Shown here piece after piece: positions 34,323 through 44,393 of a DNA stretch of 64,000 bases; position 1 is the stretch's first letter; each line of letters begins with the position of its first letter. The translations under genes were made by a program, and so were the position numbers. Below the pieces are notes generated by a model. It searched no databases and was not told the DNA's origin. It saw only the letters and a program-made list of their open reading frames with translations. Source of the stretch: Armatimonadota bacterium (GTDB lineage Bacteria > Armatimonadota > HRBIN16); NCBI GenBank assembly GCA_026003195.1, contig BPGU01000005.1, positions 1 through 64,000 on the forward strand, in the 5' to 3' direction.

Positions 34323-37322
34323 TTACGGCCGCGAATTCAAGAGACGCTCTGCCTTATCCAGCCAGTATCGCCTGTATTCGTTGCTGATAGCGTTCACGTC
34401 GTGAGTATATAGCCTCAGCAACACACGCACTGAAAGACCGTTGTATCGGAAGACTTTGGGAACGCCTTGTTCCTCAAACAGAAACCGATAACCGTCTACC
34501 TTGTGCTGGTAGTCCGCATGGGCAGCGCCTTTGGGATCTACAAACACGATGGTATACTTATCATCGCTCTGGAACCAGAATATGAAGTCAGGATGATACT
34601 CTCTCATGGTGCCTGAATCCCTATCGTAATACGGGATATACACTCTATCGAGATGCTCGTCCAGCTTGCTGAACATCCACCAATCACAGGGGAACGGAGT
34701 TCGACCTTTGCCCTCGCTATCCCGCAGGTACTCCGCCAAATCATGCAGGAACTCCCGCTCACTCGGTTCCTGAATGATATGCTTCAGGTAGTCTACACGA
34801 TCCTTCTGGGCGACCACCACAGGATAGTAGTAGTGATCCGCCAGATACATCATGCGAACATCACCGACTACTGCCTCTTCCTGCACCGACTTGGCAAGCT
34901 TGTCATACTCCGCTTTACTCAGCTTCCCGTAGCTTTCATCCAGCTGCCTGGCAACTCCTGGATAATTGATTACCTTCTCCAGGGCTTCGGATATCTCATC
35001 AAATCGATCCATACTCACCTGTATGGATAGATAGTGCTTTATCTCGTCGTCTATCGGTTTGAGTGCATCCAGATGATATGCCTGCAGGGAGAAGTGACGC
35101 TTCAGCCTGCTCAGCAGAACATCTACACGTCCAACCTTTGGAACGCCGTTAATGACGAAGTAATCGTCTGGATTGTTCAAGAACTGGTCGAGAAGCCGGA
35201 TGTCCTGTGGTTGGTAATCGTGACGTGCCCACAGGATGCGTGCATCGTTCACGTATTGCACATACGCCTTCAGCAAATCCAGATCCGACCTGGCAATCGG
35301 GAACTTGCGGATAACATCCTCCTCTGCAAGCAGGCGGGACGACTGCTTGTAAACCGGTATCAACAGCAGATACTGGTCTGCCTTCTCGTTCTTGACAACG
35401 TTCAGTGCCTTCCACTGTCGGCGTGGAGATACCGTGTCTATTGCCTGTACAATACGCACCAGCGCATCTCGTCGTGCGGAGAACACAAACAACGTCTCCA
35501 CAGGTTCTACAAGAGTGGACAGCTCTGAACACCGGTTCGCTGCCTCCCGGATATCCACATCGCCCTCGTTGTACAGTCTGGAGAACCTGCCTCTCTTCCC
35601 CGAGATAGGCGATATGCGAACACCACGACCTAACGATTGAAGGACGAACTTCTTGGCCGCCTCATCGGTACCGATGTTGATATACATCGCGATATTGGGA
35701 CGGTTGGAATCCCAACCTTCATAGAATACACGCGAACCTAACAGGATGTTGATCGACGATTCGTCCTTGTTGAGAGACTGGAAGAAGGTATCGTCCATCA
35801 CGCTCTCGCTGATGTCTACCTTCTTGCCGTTATCGTTCTCCGTCAGCTTGCTCTTCAGCCAGCTGTAAGCATCGGCTATCCGAATAAGCGCATACGGCTG
35901 ATCTCCACTCTTGAGTTTGAGTGCCAGCTCCTTCTTGTCCTGTGATAGAATAACTTCTATATTGCCAGGTGTGTTGGCATTGAATACTTCCTTCAGCACA
36001 TCCTGAAGCTGGAGTTGAAGGATATCCGACTCATGGAAGTGGGATAGCGCACCTCCTCCCTCAAACTCACGTTGCGCTTTCATCAGATGATCTACCAGCT
36101 CGGCCTTCGCCCTCTGAACAACCTGGTCGTCCACTTCGTTTCTACCGACCTTAACCAGCTCTTTAACGAATATCTCCAGGTCGGAATCGTCTACCTGTAC
36201 CGAGTTCACAAACACCACCAGCATAGGGGAATGGTATGGCAGAAACTGTTGCAGCTTCTTCCTGGCACGCTTGATACAGGTTAGCAGAAACAGCGCCTTC
36301 AGTGCGATGACCTGTTTGTCCTCACTACTGTAGTCTTCAATAGCCTCCTTCTTAGAACTTCTGGCTTGTTTGTAGACGTTCGTATCTGCTTGCAGGACGG
36401 AGATGTGCTTACCGTATCCCTTGTCGATGAACTCGGACAGGTTGAAGTTGTAGACGGTGGTGAGTTTGTCCAGTTCGTCGGTGAAGGTAGCACTGAAGTT
36501 GAACAGGAAGCCGTTGCGGGACATGATATTGAATATCGCCTTGCGGATGGAATCGCCGGAATCGCCACGATGTGCTTCATCCAGAATGATATACCATCTC
36601 CCGCCGTTCTCGTAGTTCCTGAAGTCCAGTTGCTTCTGCGACTGTTCCAGAGTCAGGTTGTCGGAGTTATAGATGAAGACGGTGATCTCCTGATCCCTGA
36701 GTAGTGACTGTTGGCGCTTGATATCAGGGAACCGCTTCAGGTCTTCCAGCACGATGCGACGTTTAGGGAGGGACGCATTGTATTCGTCTACATGTTCGCG
36801 TATCTGGTCGAGCAGATGGTCGCGGTGAGAGAGAATGAGAATATCGTTGTTCGGTATCTCCCCGTTACTCATCAACTCTGCAAGCAGTTCAATCAGCTTC
36901 ACAATCACCAGCGTCTTGCCACTACCGGTAGCCATCCAGAAGCAGGCACGGTTAGCCACTGATTGTACCGGCAGAGCCCCGTCTTGCATGTGATAGTATT
37001 GTTTAATCAGTCTCTGTATAACACGATTATTCGACTGGAAACTACGAACAGAGTTGTCTGCTATGCTATTGTGTTGCAGGTACCATTCCCACATTCTATC
37101 CTTGCGCAATTGATTCACAGTTACTGGTTCGCCCATCTGGTAATCCACGAACTGTTGATAGTACATCCATAGCGCAACCGCAGCCTTCTGCACAGCTTGC
37201 TGCTGGTAATCCCAAAGCCGCTTTGTTGACGAGTACGAACTCAACGAGATGACAGGCCAATTTGGTTGGAATCTGTCATTCTCAAGTAACGAGGTGATGG
37301 TCTGTGAATCAGTTGTCATCAT
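34323..37322 (-). CDS. res: Type III restriction enzyme Res subunit, 999 aa
   Basis: Superfamily 2 helicase-nuclease. Walker A is ATGSGKT (131-137), motif II IILDEAH, motif III FNFSATF; SLGRGVRISP is motif VI-like. The C-terminal YHPDFIFWFQ...VFVDPKG carries the D...D-x-K (PD-(D/E)xK-type) nuclease site. With Mod it would cut DNA at a distance from unmethylated sites after ATP-driven translocation. All motifs look intact. It overlaps the next gene upstream by 14 bases. Codons are more A/T-rich than in the surrounding phage genes. Confidence 0.92.
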   Translation of the reverse strand: MMTTDSQTITSLLENDRFQPNWPVISLSSYSSTKRLWDYQQQAVQKAAVALWMYYQQFVDYQMGEPVTVNQLRKDRMWEWYLQHNSIADNSVRSFQSNNRVIQRLIKQYYHMQDGALPVQSVANRACFWMATGSGKTLVIVKLIELLAELMSNGEIPNNDILILSHRDHLLDQIREHVDEYNASLPKRRIVLEDLKRFPDIKRQQSLLRDQEITVFIYNSDNLTLEQSQKQLDFRNYENGGRWYIILDEAHRGDSGDSIRKAIFNIMSRNGFLFNFSATFTDELDKLTTVYNFNLSEFIDKGYGKHISVLQADTNVYKQARSSKKEAIEDYSSEDKQVIALKALFLLTCIKRARKKLQQFLPYHSPMLVVFVNSVQVDDSDLEIFVKELVKVGRNEVDDQVVQRAKAELVDHLMKAQREFEGGGALSHFHESDILQLQLQDVLKEVFNANTPGNIEVILSQDKKELALKLKSGDQPYALIRIADAYSWLKSKLTENDNGKKVDISESVMDDTFFQSLNKDESSINILLGSRVFYEGWDSNRPNIAMYINIGTDEAAKKFVLQSLGRGVRISPISGKRGRFSRLYNEGDVDIREAANRCSELSTLVEPVETLFVFSARRDALVRIVQAIDTVSPRRQWKALNVVKNEKADQYLLLIPVYKQSSRLLAEEDVIRKFPIARSDLDLLKAYVQYVNDARILWARHDYQPQDIRLLDQFLNNPDDYFVINGVPKVGRVDVLLSRLKRHFSLQAYHLDALKPIDDEIKHYLSIQVSMDRFDEISEALEKVINYPGVARQLDESYGKLSKAEYDKLAKSVQEEAVVGDVRMMYLADHYYYPVVVAQKDRVDYLKHIIQEPSEREFLHDLAEYLRDSEGKGRTPFPCDWWMFSKLDEHLDRVYIPYYDRDSGTMREYHPDFIFWFQSDDKYTIVFVDPKGAAHADYQHKVDGYRFLFEEQGVPKVFRYNGLSVRVLLRLYTHDVNAISNEYRRYWLDKAERLLNSRP

Positions 37323-38181
37323 ACAACGCTATCTCCCTCCATGATTCTGAACATTCCAGATTCAAGAGCTTAATGATATCATCTCTGTATAGTGCCGTTC
37401 CGTTCAATGATACATTTGTTATCTCATTGTCCGATAATGCCTCATAGGAGAGGTCATAATGCCCGATATACCGATACAACTTGCCACTCTTGCAGTTGGA
37501 GGCTACACGCAGCTGAAAGTTCAGCTTTGATCCTTGCTTGAGCATATACACAAGCTTTCTGATTAACTGATGTTGTTGCCAGTTGCGGTTCTGATGGCTT
37601 ACCTCATTTACTGACACCATCAGGCCGGAGCAGTAGTTGACAAACAACCAGTCTATTCCGGTAACACAACACCCTTCGCAGTTGGTGAATATGGAAGGAA
37701 ATCGCTTCCCACTGCGTTCCGGCTCTGTCTTCCTTATCGGTGGTGTACCACGACAATCCCACATAATGTGCAGATTGTGCGTGATGTTGTTCTTAAACGC
37801 AGGTATCGAGGATTCGATCGTTCCACAACGCAGCCGATTCAAGAAGTGATCCATATCCATCTCCACCCTGGATGTGCCCTGTATTACAGTCAGATGCCCA
37901 TCTGCGTTGTAATATACCAGGAAGCAGCCGCCGTAAAGAACTTCCTTATTCTGTACGTACTGATTATACAGGTTCAGTAATGCATCCAGTGCGACGTAGA
38001 TAACTGCCTGTGGTACTCCAATCCTGGCATTGCGGTGGTGCTTCTCCTCTATGACGTACATCCTTCCCGTGTCAGGGAAGTGCAATATGCTATCAATATC
38101 CTGGGCGATAAGCCCAGAATAGGCATCCTTCAGGTTGATACGTATCCACCTGGAGAATGGTGTAGGCTCCATCGCATCCAT
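37309..38181 (-). CDS. Type III module accessory protein with PD-(D/E)xK-like motif, 290 aa
   Basis: Lies between Mod and Res in one transcription unit (3-base gap to Mod, 14-base overlap with Res). Near the N-terminus D30...MYVIEEK (E45, K47) has the spacing of a PD-(D/E)xK nuclease core. A cysteine cluster (NCEGCC, about 168-173) follows later. Standard type III systems have two subunits, so a third gene is unusual. It may be an extra nuclease or an inhibitor. The assignment rests on one motif. Confidence 0.5.
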   Translation of the reverse strand: MDAMEPTPFSRWIRINLKDAYSGLIAQDIDSILHFPDTGRMYVIEEKHHRNARIGVPQAVIYVALDALLNLYNQYVQNKEVLYGGCFLVYYNADGHLTVIQGTSRVEMDMDHFLNRLRCGTIESSIPAFKNNITHNLHIMWDCRGTPPIRKTEPERSGKRFPSIFTNCEGCCVTGIDWLFVNYCSGLMVSVNEVSHQNRNWQQHQLIRKLVYMLKQGSKLNFQLRVASNCKSGKLYRYIGHYDLSYEALSDNEITNVSLNGTALYRDDIIKLLNLECSESWREIALYDDN

Positions 38182-38184
38182 TGT

Positions 38185-40674
38185 TCACCACCAGAGATAC
38201 GGTTTGAGATACTGGGCAGCATCACTTGTAGTGGATATCACTGTGCCACCCGCGAAGGTAACGGAATCTGCCTGTATCCTGTCTACAGGATGACCAAGCA
38301 AGTTAGAGAGAGACTCCGCGACGTCCACTTCCTCTCCATACAAAGCCTTAAGATCTAACGTGATATCGTCGCCTGATATGGCTACGACATCAAGCAGCTT
38401 CAAGTCTGCAAGGAACGGTTGGTCCAGGATGTTATCTATGGAGGCGTCTACCGCCTGAGTATCTTGCATGCCAAGCCGACTGATGATTTGCTCGAACGTC
38501 TCAAGCTCGTAATACTTGAACATGCCACCACTTCTGCTCTTGTTGTACACTTGCCGCACGTCGTTATGCTGAGAGATACCGCTACCATCGTAACAGACCA
38601 CTCGTTTCATGCGAGGTAGCACATGCGTATAGAAGTGTTCTCCCATCTCGATGCCAATCCAGCGACGACCGAGCTTGTGCGCTACAGCGCATGTGGTACC
38701 CGAGCCCAGAAAGAAGTCCATCACAACATCGCCAGGACTCGTTGTGATGAGAATGACTCGCTTCAGCAGAACTTCCGCATTCTCTGTGCTGAAGTTAGCG
38801 GCATATCGATATCCCTCAATGTCCGTCCAGTTCGAGTCTACAGATTGCTGCTCATCTTCCAGATACTCCAGCATTCCCTGCACCTTGTTACCGAATATGT
38901 CGGTATACTGGATGCTGTCGTTCAGCCGTATCCTGCCTGCTTCCAGCATCTGTTCTACAGAGCGTTGACTATACTTCCAGTGCTGACCGCGTGGCGGGTA
39001 GAGTGTCCTGCCGAATACCTGCACTGGTGTCTTACCTTCTCCGGACGAGAGCATCAAATGCCAACGAGGTTGAATCGGCTGCTTGCAGAATCCGCATATA
39101 CGATCACGCTTCAGCGGCTGGAAGAAGAGCGCGTCGCTGTCCTTAGCGTAGAAGAACAGACTCTCTGTGACGGTGGTGATCCTATCACTCGGTTTCTTGA
39201 ATCGGCTGACTACCAGCTCGTTCTGGAAGTTGCCAGGTCCGAACACTGAATCCATCAACTTCCTGACCAGCGCATTACCATTGTAATCGCATCGCACAAA
39301 TATAGCACCAGTATCCCTGAGCAACGAAGCTGCCAGGGCTAAACGATCATGAAGGATTGAACACCAGGTGGAATCCTTGTAACCTACCATATACAGGTAG
39401 TCTGCCTCACCATCCTTGTTGAACGGAGGGTCTATGTAGATACACTGTATCTTGTTCTTCCACTTAGGCAGTATGGTATTCAACGCCTGATAGTTCTCGC
39501 TCTTGATAAGCCATCCGTCCAGTTCCTCGTCCAGATTGTCGAACAGCCCGAGAATGTCCAGCTCCATATCCTTGAAGTACTTCGTGTCTACAGGCAGGAA
39601 CCGATAACGCGGATGCAAGTGGTCTATCAGGTTACCGGAGTTCAGGATATGCTGAGGCTGGAAGTCGTTTCCTACCATCCCCAACTCGCGCCACTCCTGC
39701 ACCTGCTTCTCCATACCGGAGTGATTAAGCAGCCGGTGAACCATGTGCGGCGACTTATCCCATATCCGGTCTATGGTGATAACATAGTTGCTGTTCAAGA
39801 CGAACCGGGGCTTGTTCCATATCTTGACCAGTTCATCTTCAAAGGCCGCAATGAAGTCAATGATACAGTATGCGACACGCTTCAACGCCTGCAACTGGTC
39901 CAGACGATGCTGAGTGAACACGTCAACAGGTTCCTCATTCGGTTGTCCAAGCAGGTACTGCCACATCCAGAGATCAAACTGTTCCCTGAGAAACGATTTG
40001 GCATCCTTGCAGATGAAGTAGTCCATCTCGCTTTGGCGTTCAAACTTACTTATCGCCTTCTCCAGAGTTTCCTCGGATACCTTCATCCCTCTCTCTTGCT
40101 TCAGTCTCTTACAGATGCCCTGTATATCCGTCTTGCTATTGCCTTCCTTATAGGACACACGCAGAAGGATAACGTTTCCTTGATCGTTCTTATCCAAATG
40201 ATAAGCTAACTCCCGCTTCTCGTTCGCCTTCTTGTGTTCCATCCCGGAGACATCGAACCGGAAGGTGTAACCGTCTACCTCTACATCCATATTGCGGAAC
40301 AGACGGTCAGTCTTTACATAATACAAACGATGCGTCTTGTAGAACAGCATCACATCACGGTCGTCAGTGTATACTCGCTCATAGACACTCTCGTGATATG
40401 GAGTGAAGAACAGACCAAGCGAACCGTTATCGGAGAAGTAACGTCGGAAGAACGTGTACAGCTTGTCGTACATCTCTTCCTGGAAATGGGGGAAGTTCTG
40501 CAACTGCTCCGCTACATAAGACTCCAGGTGCGGTACCATCACCTTGCGATAGTATTGCTGCTTGATGCGCATCAAGTTGATGTATCCGGACTGTCCCTCC
40601 ACCGGTACGCCGATAAAGACGTCCTCAAGCAGGTTGTAGAACCGATCTTTACAACCCATTGGTGATGTTGACAT
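38185..40674 (-). CDS. mod: Type III modification methyltransferase Mod, 829 aa
   Basis: Beta-class adenine methylase: CIYIDPPFNKDG is motif IV and DFFLGSGTTCAVAHKLGRRWIG is motif I, separated by a target-recognition region with a zinc-like CGFC..C element. A ~370-residue N-terminal part precedes the methylase core, longer than in EcoP15I-type Mod. I start at ATG 40674; the GTG at 40686 is part of the GGAGGTG ribosome site. It methylates one strand and gives Res its specificity. Confidence 0.9.
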   Translation of the reverse strand: MSTSPMGCKDRFYNLLEDVFIGVPVEGQSGYINLMRIKQQYYRKVMVPHLESYVAEQLQNFPHFQEEMYDKLYTFFRRYFSDNGSLGLFFTPYHESVYERVYTDDRDVMLFYKTHRLYYVKTDRLFRNMDVEVDGYTFRFDVSGMEHKKANEKRELAYHLDKNDQGNVILLRVSYKEGNSKTDIQGICKRLKQERGMKVSEETLEKAISKFERQSEMDYFICKDAKSFLREQFDLWMWQYLLGQPNEEPVDVFTQHRLDQLQALKRVAYCIIDFIAAFEDELVKIWNKPRFVLNSNYVITIDRIWDKSPHMVHRLLNHSGMEKQVQEWRELGMVGNDFQPQHILNSGNLIDHLHPRYRFLPVDTKYFKDMELDILGLFDNLDEELDGWLIKSENYQALNTILPKWKNKIQCIYIDPPFNKDGEADYLYMVGYKDSTWCSILHDRLALAASLLRDTGAIFVRCDYNGNALVRKLMDSVFGPGNFQNELVVSRFKKPSDRITTVTESLFFYAKDSDALFFQPLKRDRICGFCKQPIQPRWHLMLSSGEGKTPVQVFGRTLYPPRGQHWKYSQRSVEQMLEAGRIRLNDSIQYTDIFGNKVQGMLEYLEDEQQSVDSNWTDIEGYRYAANFSTENAEVLLKRVILITTSPGDVVMDFFLGSGTTCAVAHKLGRRWIGIEMGEHFYTHVLPRMKRVVCYDGSGISQHNDVRQVYNKSRSGGMFKYYELETFEQIISRLGMQDTQAVDASIDNILDQPFLADLKLLDVVAISGDDITLDLKALYGEEVDVAESLSNLLGHPVDRIQADSVTFAGGTVISTTSDAAQYLKPYLWW

Positions 40675-40696
40675 CGCGAATTGCACCTCCGTCTGT

Positions 40697-40727
40697 ATTA
40701 TATACGCTACGGTTCCAGGATTGTCCT
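40697..40727 (-). promoter_or_regulatory. Promoter-like sequence for the type III module
   Basis: On the minus strand TATAAT lies at 40702-40697, with an AGGACA (4 of 6 to TTGACA) 19 bases upstream; TATATA two bases earlier gives 17-base spacing. It is followed within 20 bases by the mod ribosome site. It is the best -10 match I noticed in any intergenic region and would allow the module its own expression. Confidence 0.5.
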
Positions 40728-40733
40728 ATCGTT

Positions 40734-41771
40734 TCACAGAATACACGCCATCGCATCCGCCTGCGGTGACACCTGTACCCGCTTCCATCCGTCCAGAACG
40801 CTATCTATCAGCTCTATCACCTGCCCTATCCTGCCACCTGCCAGCTTCACCGTGTTGCGATAGCCACATGAGAACTGCTTCGCAGTCTCCGGCAAATGGT
40901 GCACCGTCTCCACATCCGCAGGCGCACCTCCATCCAGCACGGCAAGCATGTAGAGCTTCATGAACCTGTCCACGTGGAACACAAGACTACCACGAACCAG
41001 ATAGAACGGAACACCGGACTGGGCAAGCCCGCGATCCGATATACCGGCACCGCTCACCATCTGGTGATACATCGCCACCAGCCGAACCAGTCCCGTTATC
41101 ATCTCGTCCATCTGGTCCACCGCACGCAAGTAACCGTCTAACCCACCCTTCATGGGCACATAAATACCTCTATGGAACCGCCTGAGCTCCCTGTTGATAT
41201 AACTATGATTGAACAACGCCAGCTTCACCAGGAGCTCAACGAGCCTCTTATCATCAGGTAACCGCTGCACGAACTCCCGCCAGACCGGTAGCTTCTCCGC
41301 CTCACGCTTCGCCTCCTGACGACACCGCTCCGACCAGAGTTGACGGATATCTTTCAGGAAACTCACGGCACGCTCGTAATCCCGTCTGCATAACTCGTCC
41401 AGCTCTATCCAGTACTGACGTGAGTTGTCTGAACTCCAGCTGAAGCCTATCATGCGGTCCGCATGCAGTGTAAAGATGGGCGACACGAACGACCGGAACC
41501 GGAACAGGTCAACCTGGTTGTACGAACTCAGGTCCAGCGTGTACACATCGCCACGATGCACACCGCGCAAGACTATCGTACCCGGATTGGTGATGCCAGG
41601 CTCCTCCGCAGGCTGGAACTCCAGATAGAATCCCGGCACCAGCTGGTAACTGAGCGGCTCGCGGATATAAGTGACCGGAACCATGGACATGTTGGTGAAC
41701 GGCATGGAGAGCAAAGACCGACCACGGTCCACTATCTTGAATAACACATGCTCGTAATTCCAGAACTCCAT
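40734..41771 (-). CDS. Family A paralogue, 345 aa
   Basis: VTYIREPLSYQLVPGFYLEFQPAEEPG with NPGTIVLRG, and central LWSERCRQEAKREAEKLPVW. The C-terminus has PFYLVRGSLVFHVDRFMKLYMLAVL, corresponding to the VFLV..YYPRVHI part of other members. It follows the type III module and starts a run of three family A genes with the products at 42238 and 43293. Confidence 0.7.
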   Translation of the reverse strand: MEFWNYEHVLFKIVDRGRSLLSMPFTNMSMVPVTYIREPLSYQLVPGFYLEFQPAEEPGITNPGTIVLRGVHRGDVYTLDLSSYNQVDLFRFRSFVSPIFTLHADRMIGFSWSSDNSRQYWIELDELCRRDYERAVSFLKDIRQLWSERCRQEAKREAEKLPVWREFVQRLPDDKRLVELLVKLALFNHSYINRELRRFHRGIYVPMKGGLDGYLRAVDQMDEMITGLVRLVAMYHQMVSGAGISDRGLAQSGVPFYLVRGSLVFHVDRFMKLYMLAVLDGGAPADVETVHHLPETAKQFSCGYRNTVKLAGGRIGQVIELIDSVLDGWKRVQVSPQADAMACIL

Positions 41772-41776
41772 CGCTT

Positions 41777-42220
41777 CTAATCACCCCAGCTCCAGGGCGC
41801 CTCGTCGTAACCGGGCAGACACCGGATGATGTGGCGTCTGATAGATTGAACTATCCGGTAAGCGCTGGAACCCTCCCAATCCGGACTCTCGCAACTCTGA
41901 TACTCATAACAGTCCAGCGCCTTCAGTAACTCCACAATGGTCGGACGGAACGGTAACGGCTCAAACCGATAGGGCTGCTTTGCATAGTCCGGTATCATGC
42001 TCTCGTCACCGTTGTACCTGTAGAGCACGCTACGCACGTTCTGGTCGAGCAGACACTGACCGAGTTCGTCTGTAAAGACGCCATCGCCCTGCAAGTAACG
42101 GGCGATATCCTGCCTGAGCAGTTTGTCCATCCACGCCTCATGCTCGCCGTCCTCCGTGCCATGCAACACAGATTGCACTATCAGGTCAATGTGTATTTTG
42201 TTCACTACGAACGCGCTCAT
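41777..42220 (-). CDS. Conserved phage-type hypothetical protein, 147 aa
   Basis: MSAFVVNKIHIDLIV..., LLDQNVRSVLYRYN, KALDCYEYQSCESPDW and LPGYDEAPW resemble a small hypothetical family I have seen in many bacterial and phage genomes, including the YEYQSCE.P.W block before a helix and the LPGY(D/E).APW ending. Function of that family is unknown to me. GGAGGTACAGCC precedes ATG 42220. Confidence 0.7.
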   Translation of the reverse strand: MSAFVVNKIHIDLIVQSVLHGTEDGEHEAWMDKLLRQDIARYLQGDGVFTDELGQCLLDQNVRSVLYRYNGDESMIPDYAKQPYRFEPLPFRPTIVELLKALDCYEYQSCESPDWEGSSAYRIVQSIRRHIIRCLPGYDEAPWSWGD

Positions 42221-42237
42221 GGCTGTACCTCCGCGAT

Positions 42238-43290
42238 TCAGATTTCAGCGCTCATATATATCCTGTAGAACGGTTCCTCTACCCTGAGCACCCGACTGGA
42301 GTTTATCAAACCCTGCATGAACTCTATGCCGGGCAGTATACTCCGCCGGAACGTGAAGGTGGTGTCACTGAACAGACCGCTCCAGGTCAAATCGCCATCA
42401 CCGGACTCCCGCTCCTCATATTCCTTCCAGCACACCGCCCTGCCGGCACGAACCAGAACCGCGTTATCCACAGAGTAGAACGGGGGCTCGTATTTGATGA
42501 TGAGCACGGCGGTGACACAGGTGCCGTGATATATCATCGCTCCAGGCGGGCGACTGATGCGCTTATCCACAAGACCGTGCGCCATCAACGCCTCCGCCGA
42601 CACGAGCAGACTGAGCGCATTAGAGAGCGAACGCATATCGTCCAGCGCTCTGTAGTATCCCTTCAGGTCAACGGTGTACCGACTGCCCAGCACCGCCTCC
42701 ACCGACTGCTGCACGGTAGATAACGCATACGCCACGTGGTCCAGTCCTTTCAAACCGGCAATCACGGCGGCTCTGTGAATCCGTCTCGGCAGATGCCGCT
42801 GGAGCGACAGGAACCGCTCCAGCTCCGGCAGATACTGCGTCTCCTCCACGGCGGCACGCTTGCAAAGCTGCAACCATTCCTGCCTGTACTCCTTGAGTGT
42901 CCGCTTGAAACCGTTCAGCATCCGGTTGCAGTGCTTACTCAATAGCGCATCATCCCAGTCCGTGCCGACTGCGCCGTCCATATACTCGGCAATATAGCCG
43001 GCACCGCGTATGCTGAGTCTGTACAGCTCGTCAAGCTGTAACCGCATCGGACTATCTACCGTTACCTTGTGGTCACCGACCTGTATCACGAGCTCCAGAG
43101 GGCTGATGAGAGTGGGCTCCGCTGCAGGTCGGATGGCGACACCTGTGGAGTCCGTCAAACGGTGATAAGTCGAACCGTTCGGATACACCAGCGGGGCGAA
43201 CTCCCTGTCCCGACGCGGGGCACGCATCAAATCCGCACCATGCTCCGCTATCCTGTGCAGTAACCGGGCAAAATGGTTGCTGAAAGCCAT
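42238..43290 (-). CDS. Family A paralogue, 350 aa
   Basis: Closest to the adjacent 357-aa product: both open with NHF.(R/H)LL..IAE.G..LMRAPR, share LVYPNGSTYHRL / IVYPQDWEYRCL, and have EWLQLCKRAAVEETQYLPELERFL. This pair has lost the FEPA form of the N-terminal motif (AIRPAAEP, VIRRSDRP). AGGAGTTAGGT precedes ATG 43290. Confidence 0.72.
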   Translation of the reverse strand: MAFSNHFARLLHRIAEHGADLMRAPRRDREFAPLVYPNGSTYHRLTDSTGVAIRPAAEPTLISPLELVIQVGDHKVTVDSPMRLQLDELYRLSIRGAGYIAEYMDGAVGTDWDDALLSKHCNRMLNGFKRTLKEYRQEWLQLCKRAAVEETQYLPELERFLSLQRHLPRRIHRAAVIAGLKGLDHVAYALSTVQQSVEAVLGSRYTVDLKGYYRALDDMRSLSNALSLLVSAEALMAHGLVDKRISRPPGAMIYHGTCVTAVLIIKYEPPFYSVDNAVLVRAGRAVCWKEYEERESGDGDLTWSGLFSDTTFTFRRSILPGIEFMQGLINSSRVLRVEEPFYRIYMSAEI

Positions 43291-43292
43291 AC

Positions 43293-44366
43293 CTAACTCC
43301 TGTAGCCTGCAGAGATCATGGAAGCGTGCACTTCCAGCACAACGGGCTTCTCACTCAGGAGACGATGCATGAGCCCTATACCTGGTCGGATGCTACGACC
43401 GAATGTTGCGGTCACATCGTCAAACAGACCGCTCCACAGATGCTCCCTCCAGTTTGTGCCACCTGTGTACCGTGCCCGGTGATACTCCTCCCAGTGCACA
43501 GGCTCGCCGGAACGTGTCAGAACGGTACACTCCACGGTGCAGGAAGGCGGACTGGACCTGTGAGTATACACCCTGGTGAGGAACGTGTCGTAATAGAGGT
43601 CCACAAGCATATCGTCATCGTTATTATAGCCGAACTCCAGCATTAACTCGGTAGCGGAGAGCAACATCAGATACCTGCACAGGCGATACATATCCCTGAC
43701 GGCATCGTAGTAACCGCGCAGACTCCTCGCGTATCGCCTGTTCAGTATCTCCCGCACAGTCTCCTCCTTCTCGGACAGCACATACGCCAGACTGTTCGCG
43801 CCTCCCAATCCCGCCATAACGGCGACTCGTTTGATGCTGTTCGGCAAATCGTGATGGCATGCCAGGAACCGCTCCAGCTCCGGTAGATACTCCACCTCCT
43901 GTAACGCCGCCTGCCTGCACAGCGATAGCCATTGCCGTTTGTAACCCTTCAGGAACCGCTTGAAGCTGCTCAGCATTCGCCCGCATTCCCTGCGCAGGAG
44001 TTTCTCATCCCATTCCAGATACGCTACGCTCTCATGATGCTCCGTTACAGCGTCCATGTGGTCCGCCATGACAGCGCCGCCACGGATACCGAGTCGTAAC
44101 AGCGCGTCGCGCGGCACGACCAGCGGATTGGTTATCGTGACCTCATGGTTCCCCACAAGGATGGATAACTCCATCGGATTGACAAGACCGGGACGGTCGC
44201 TCCGTCTGATAACCACACGGATAGAGTCCGCCAGGCACCGGTACTCCCAATCCTGCGGATAGACTATCGGTGCGAACTTCATATCGTATCTCGGCGCACG
44301 CATCAACTCGGTACCGAGCTCCGCTATCTGTTCCAGCAGATGCACAAAGTGGTTCCTGCCAGCCAT
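43293..44366 (-). CDS. Family A paralogue, 357 aa
   Basis: Tandem duplicate of the 350-aa gene downstream, with matching blocks throughout, including the C-terminal WSGLFDDVTATFGRSIRPGI / WSGLFSDTTFTFRRSILPGI. The two differ by an insertion around residue 120 (TEHHESVAYLEWDE). GGAGGTAACAG precedes ATG 44366. It is the first gene after the Y-like RNA at 44394. Confidence 0.72.
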   Translation of the reverse strand: MAGRNHFVHLLEQIAELGTELMRAPRYDMKFAPIVYPQDWEYRCLADSIRVVIRRSDRPGLVNPMELSILVGNHEVTITNPLVVPRDALLRLGIRGGAVMADHMDAVTEHHESVAYLEWDEKLLRRECGRMLSSFKRFLKGYKRQWLSLCRQAALQEVEYLPELERFLACHHDLPNSIKRVAVMAGLGGANSLAYVLSEKEETVREILNRRYARSLRGYYDAVRDMYRLCRYLMLLSATELMLEFGYNNDDDMLVDLYYDTFLTRVYTHRSSPPSCTVECTVLTRSGEPVHWEEYHRARYTGGTNWREHLWSGLFDDVTATFGRSIRPGIGLMHRLLSEKPVVLEVHASMISAGYRS

Positions 44367-44393
44367 CTGTTACCTCCATCGGGTACAAACAAT

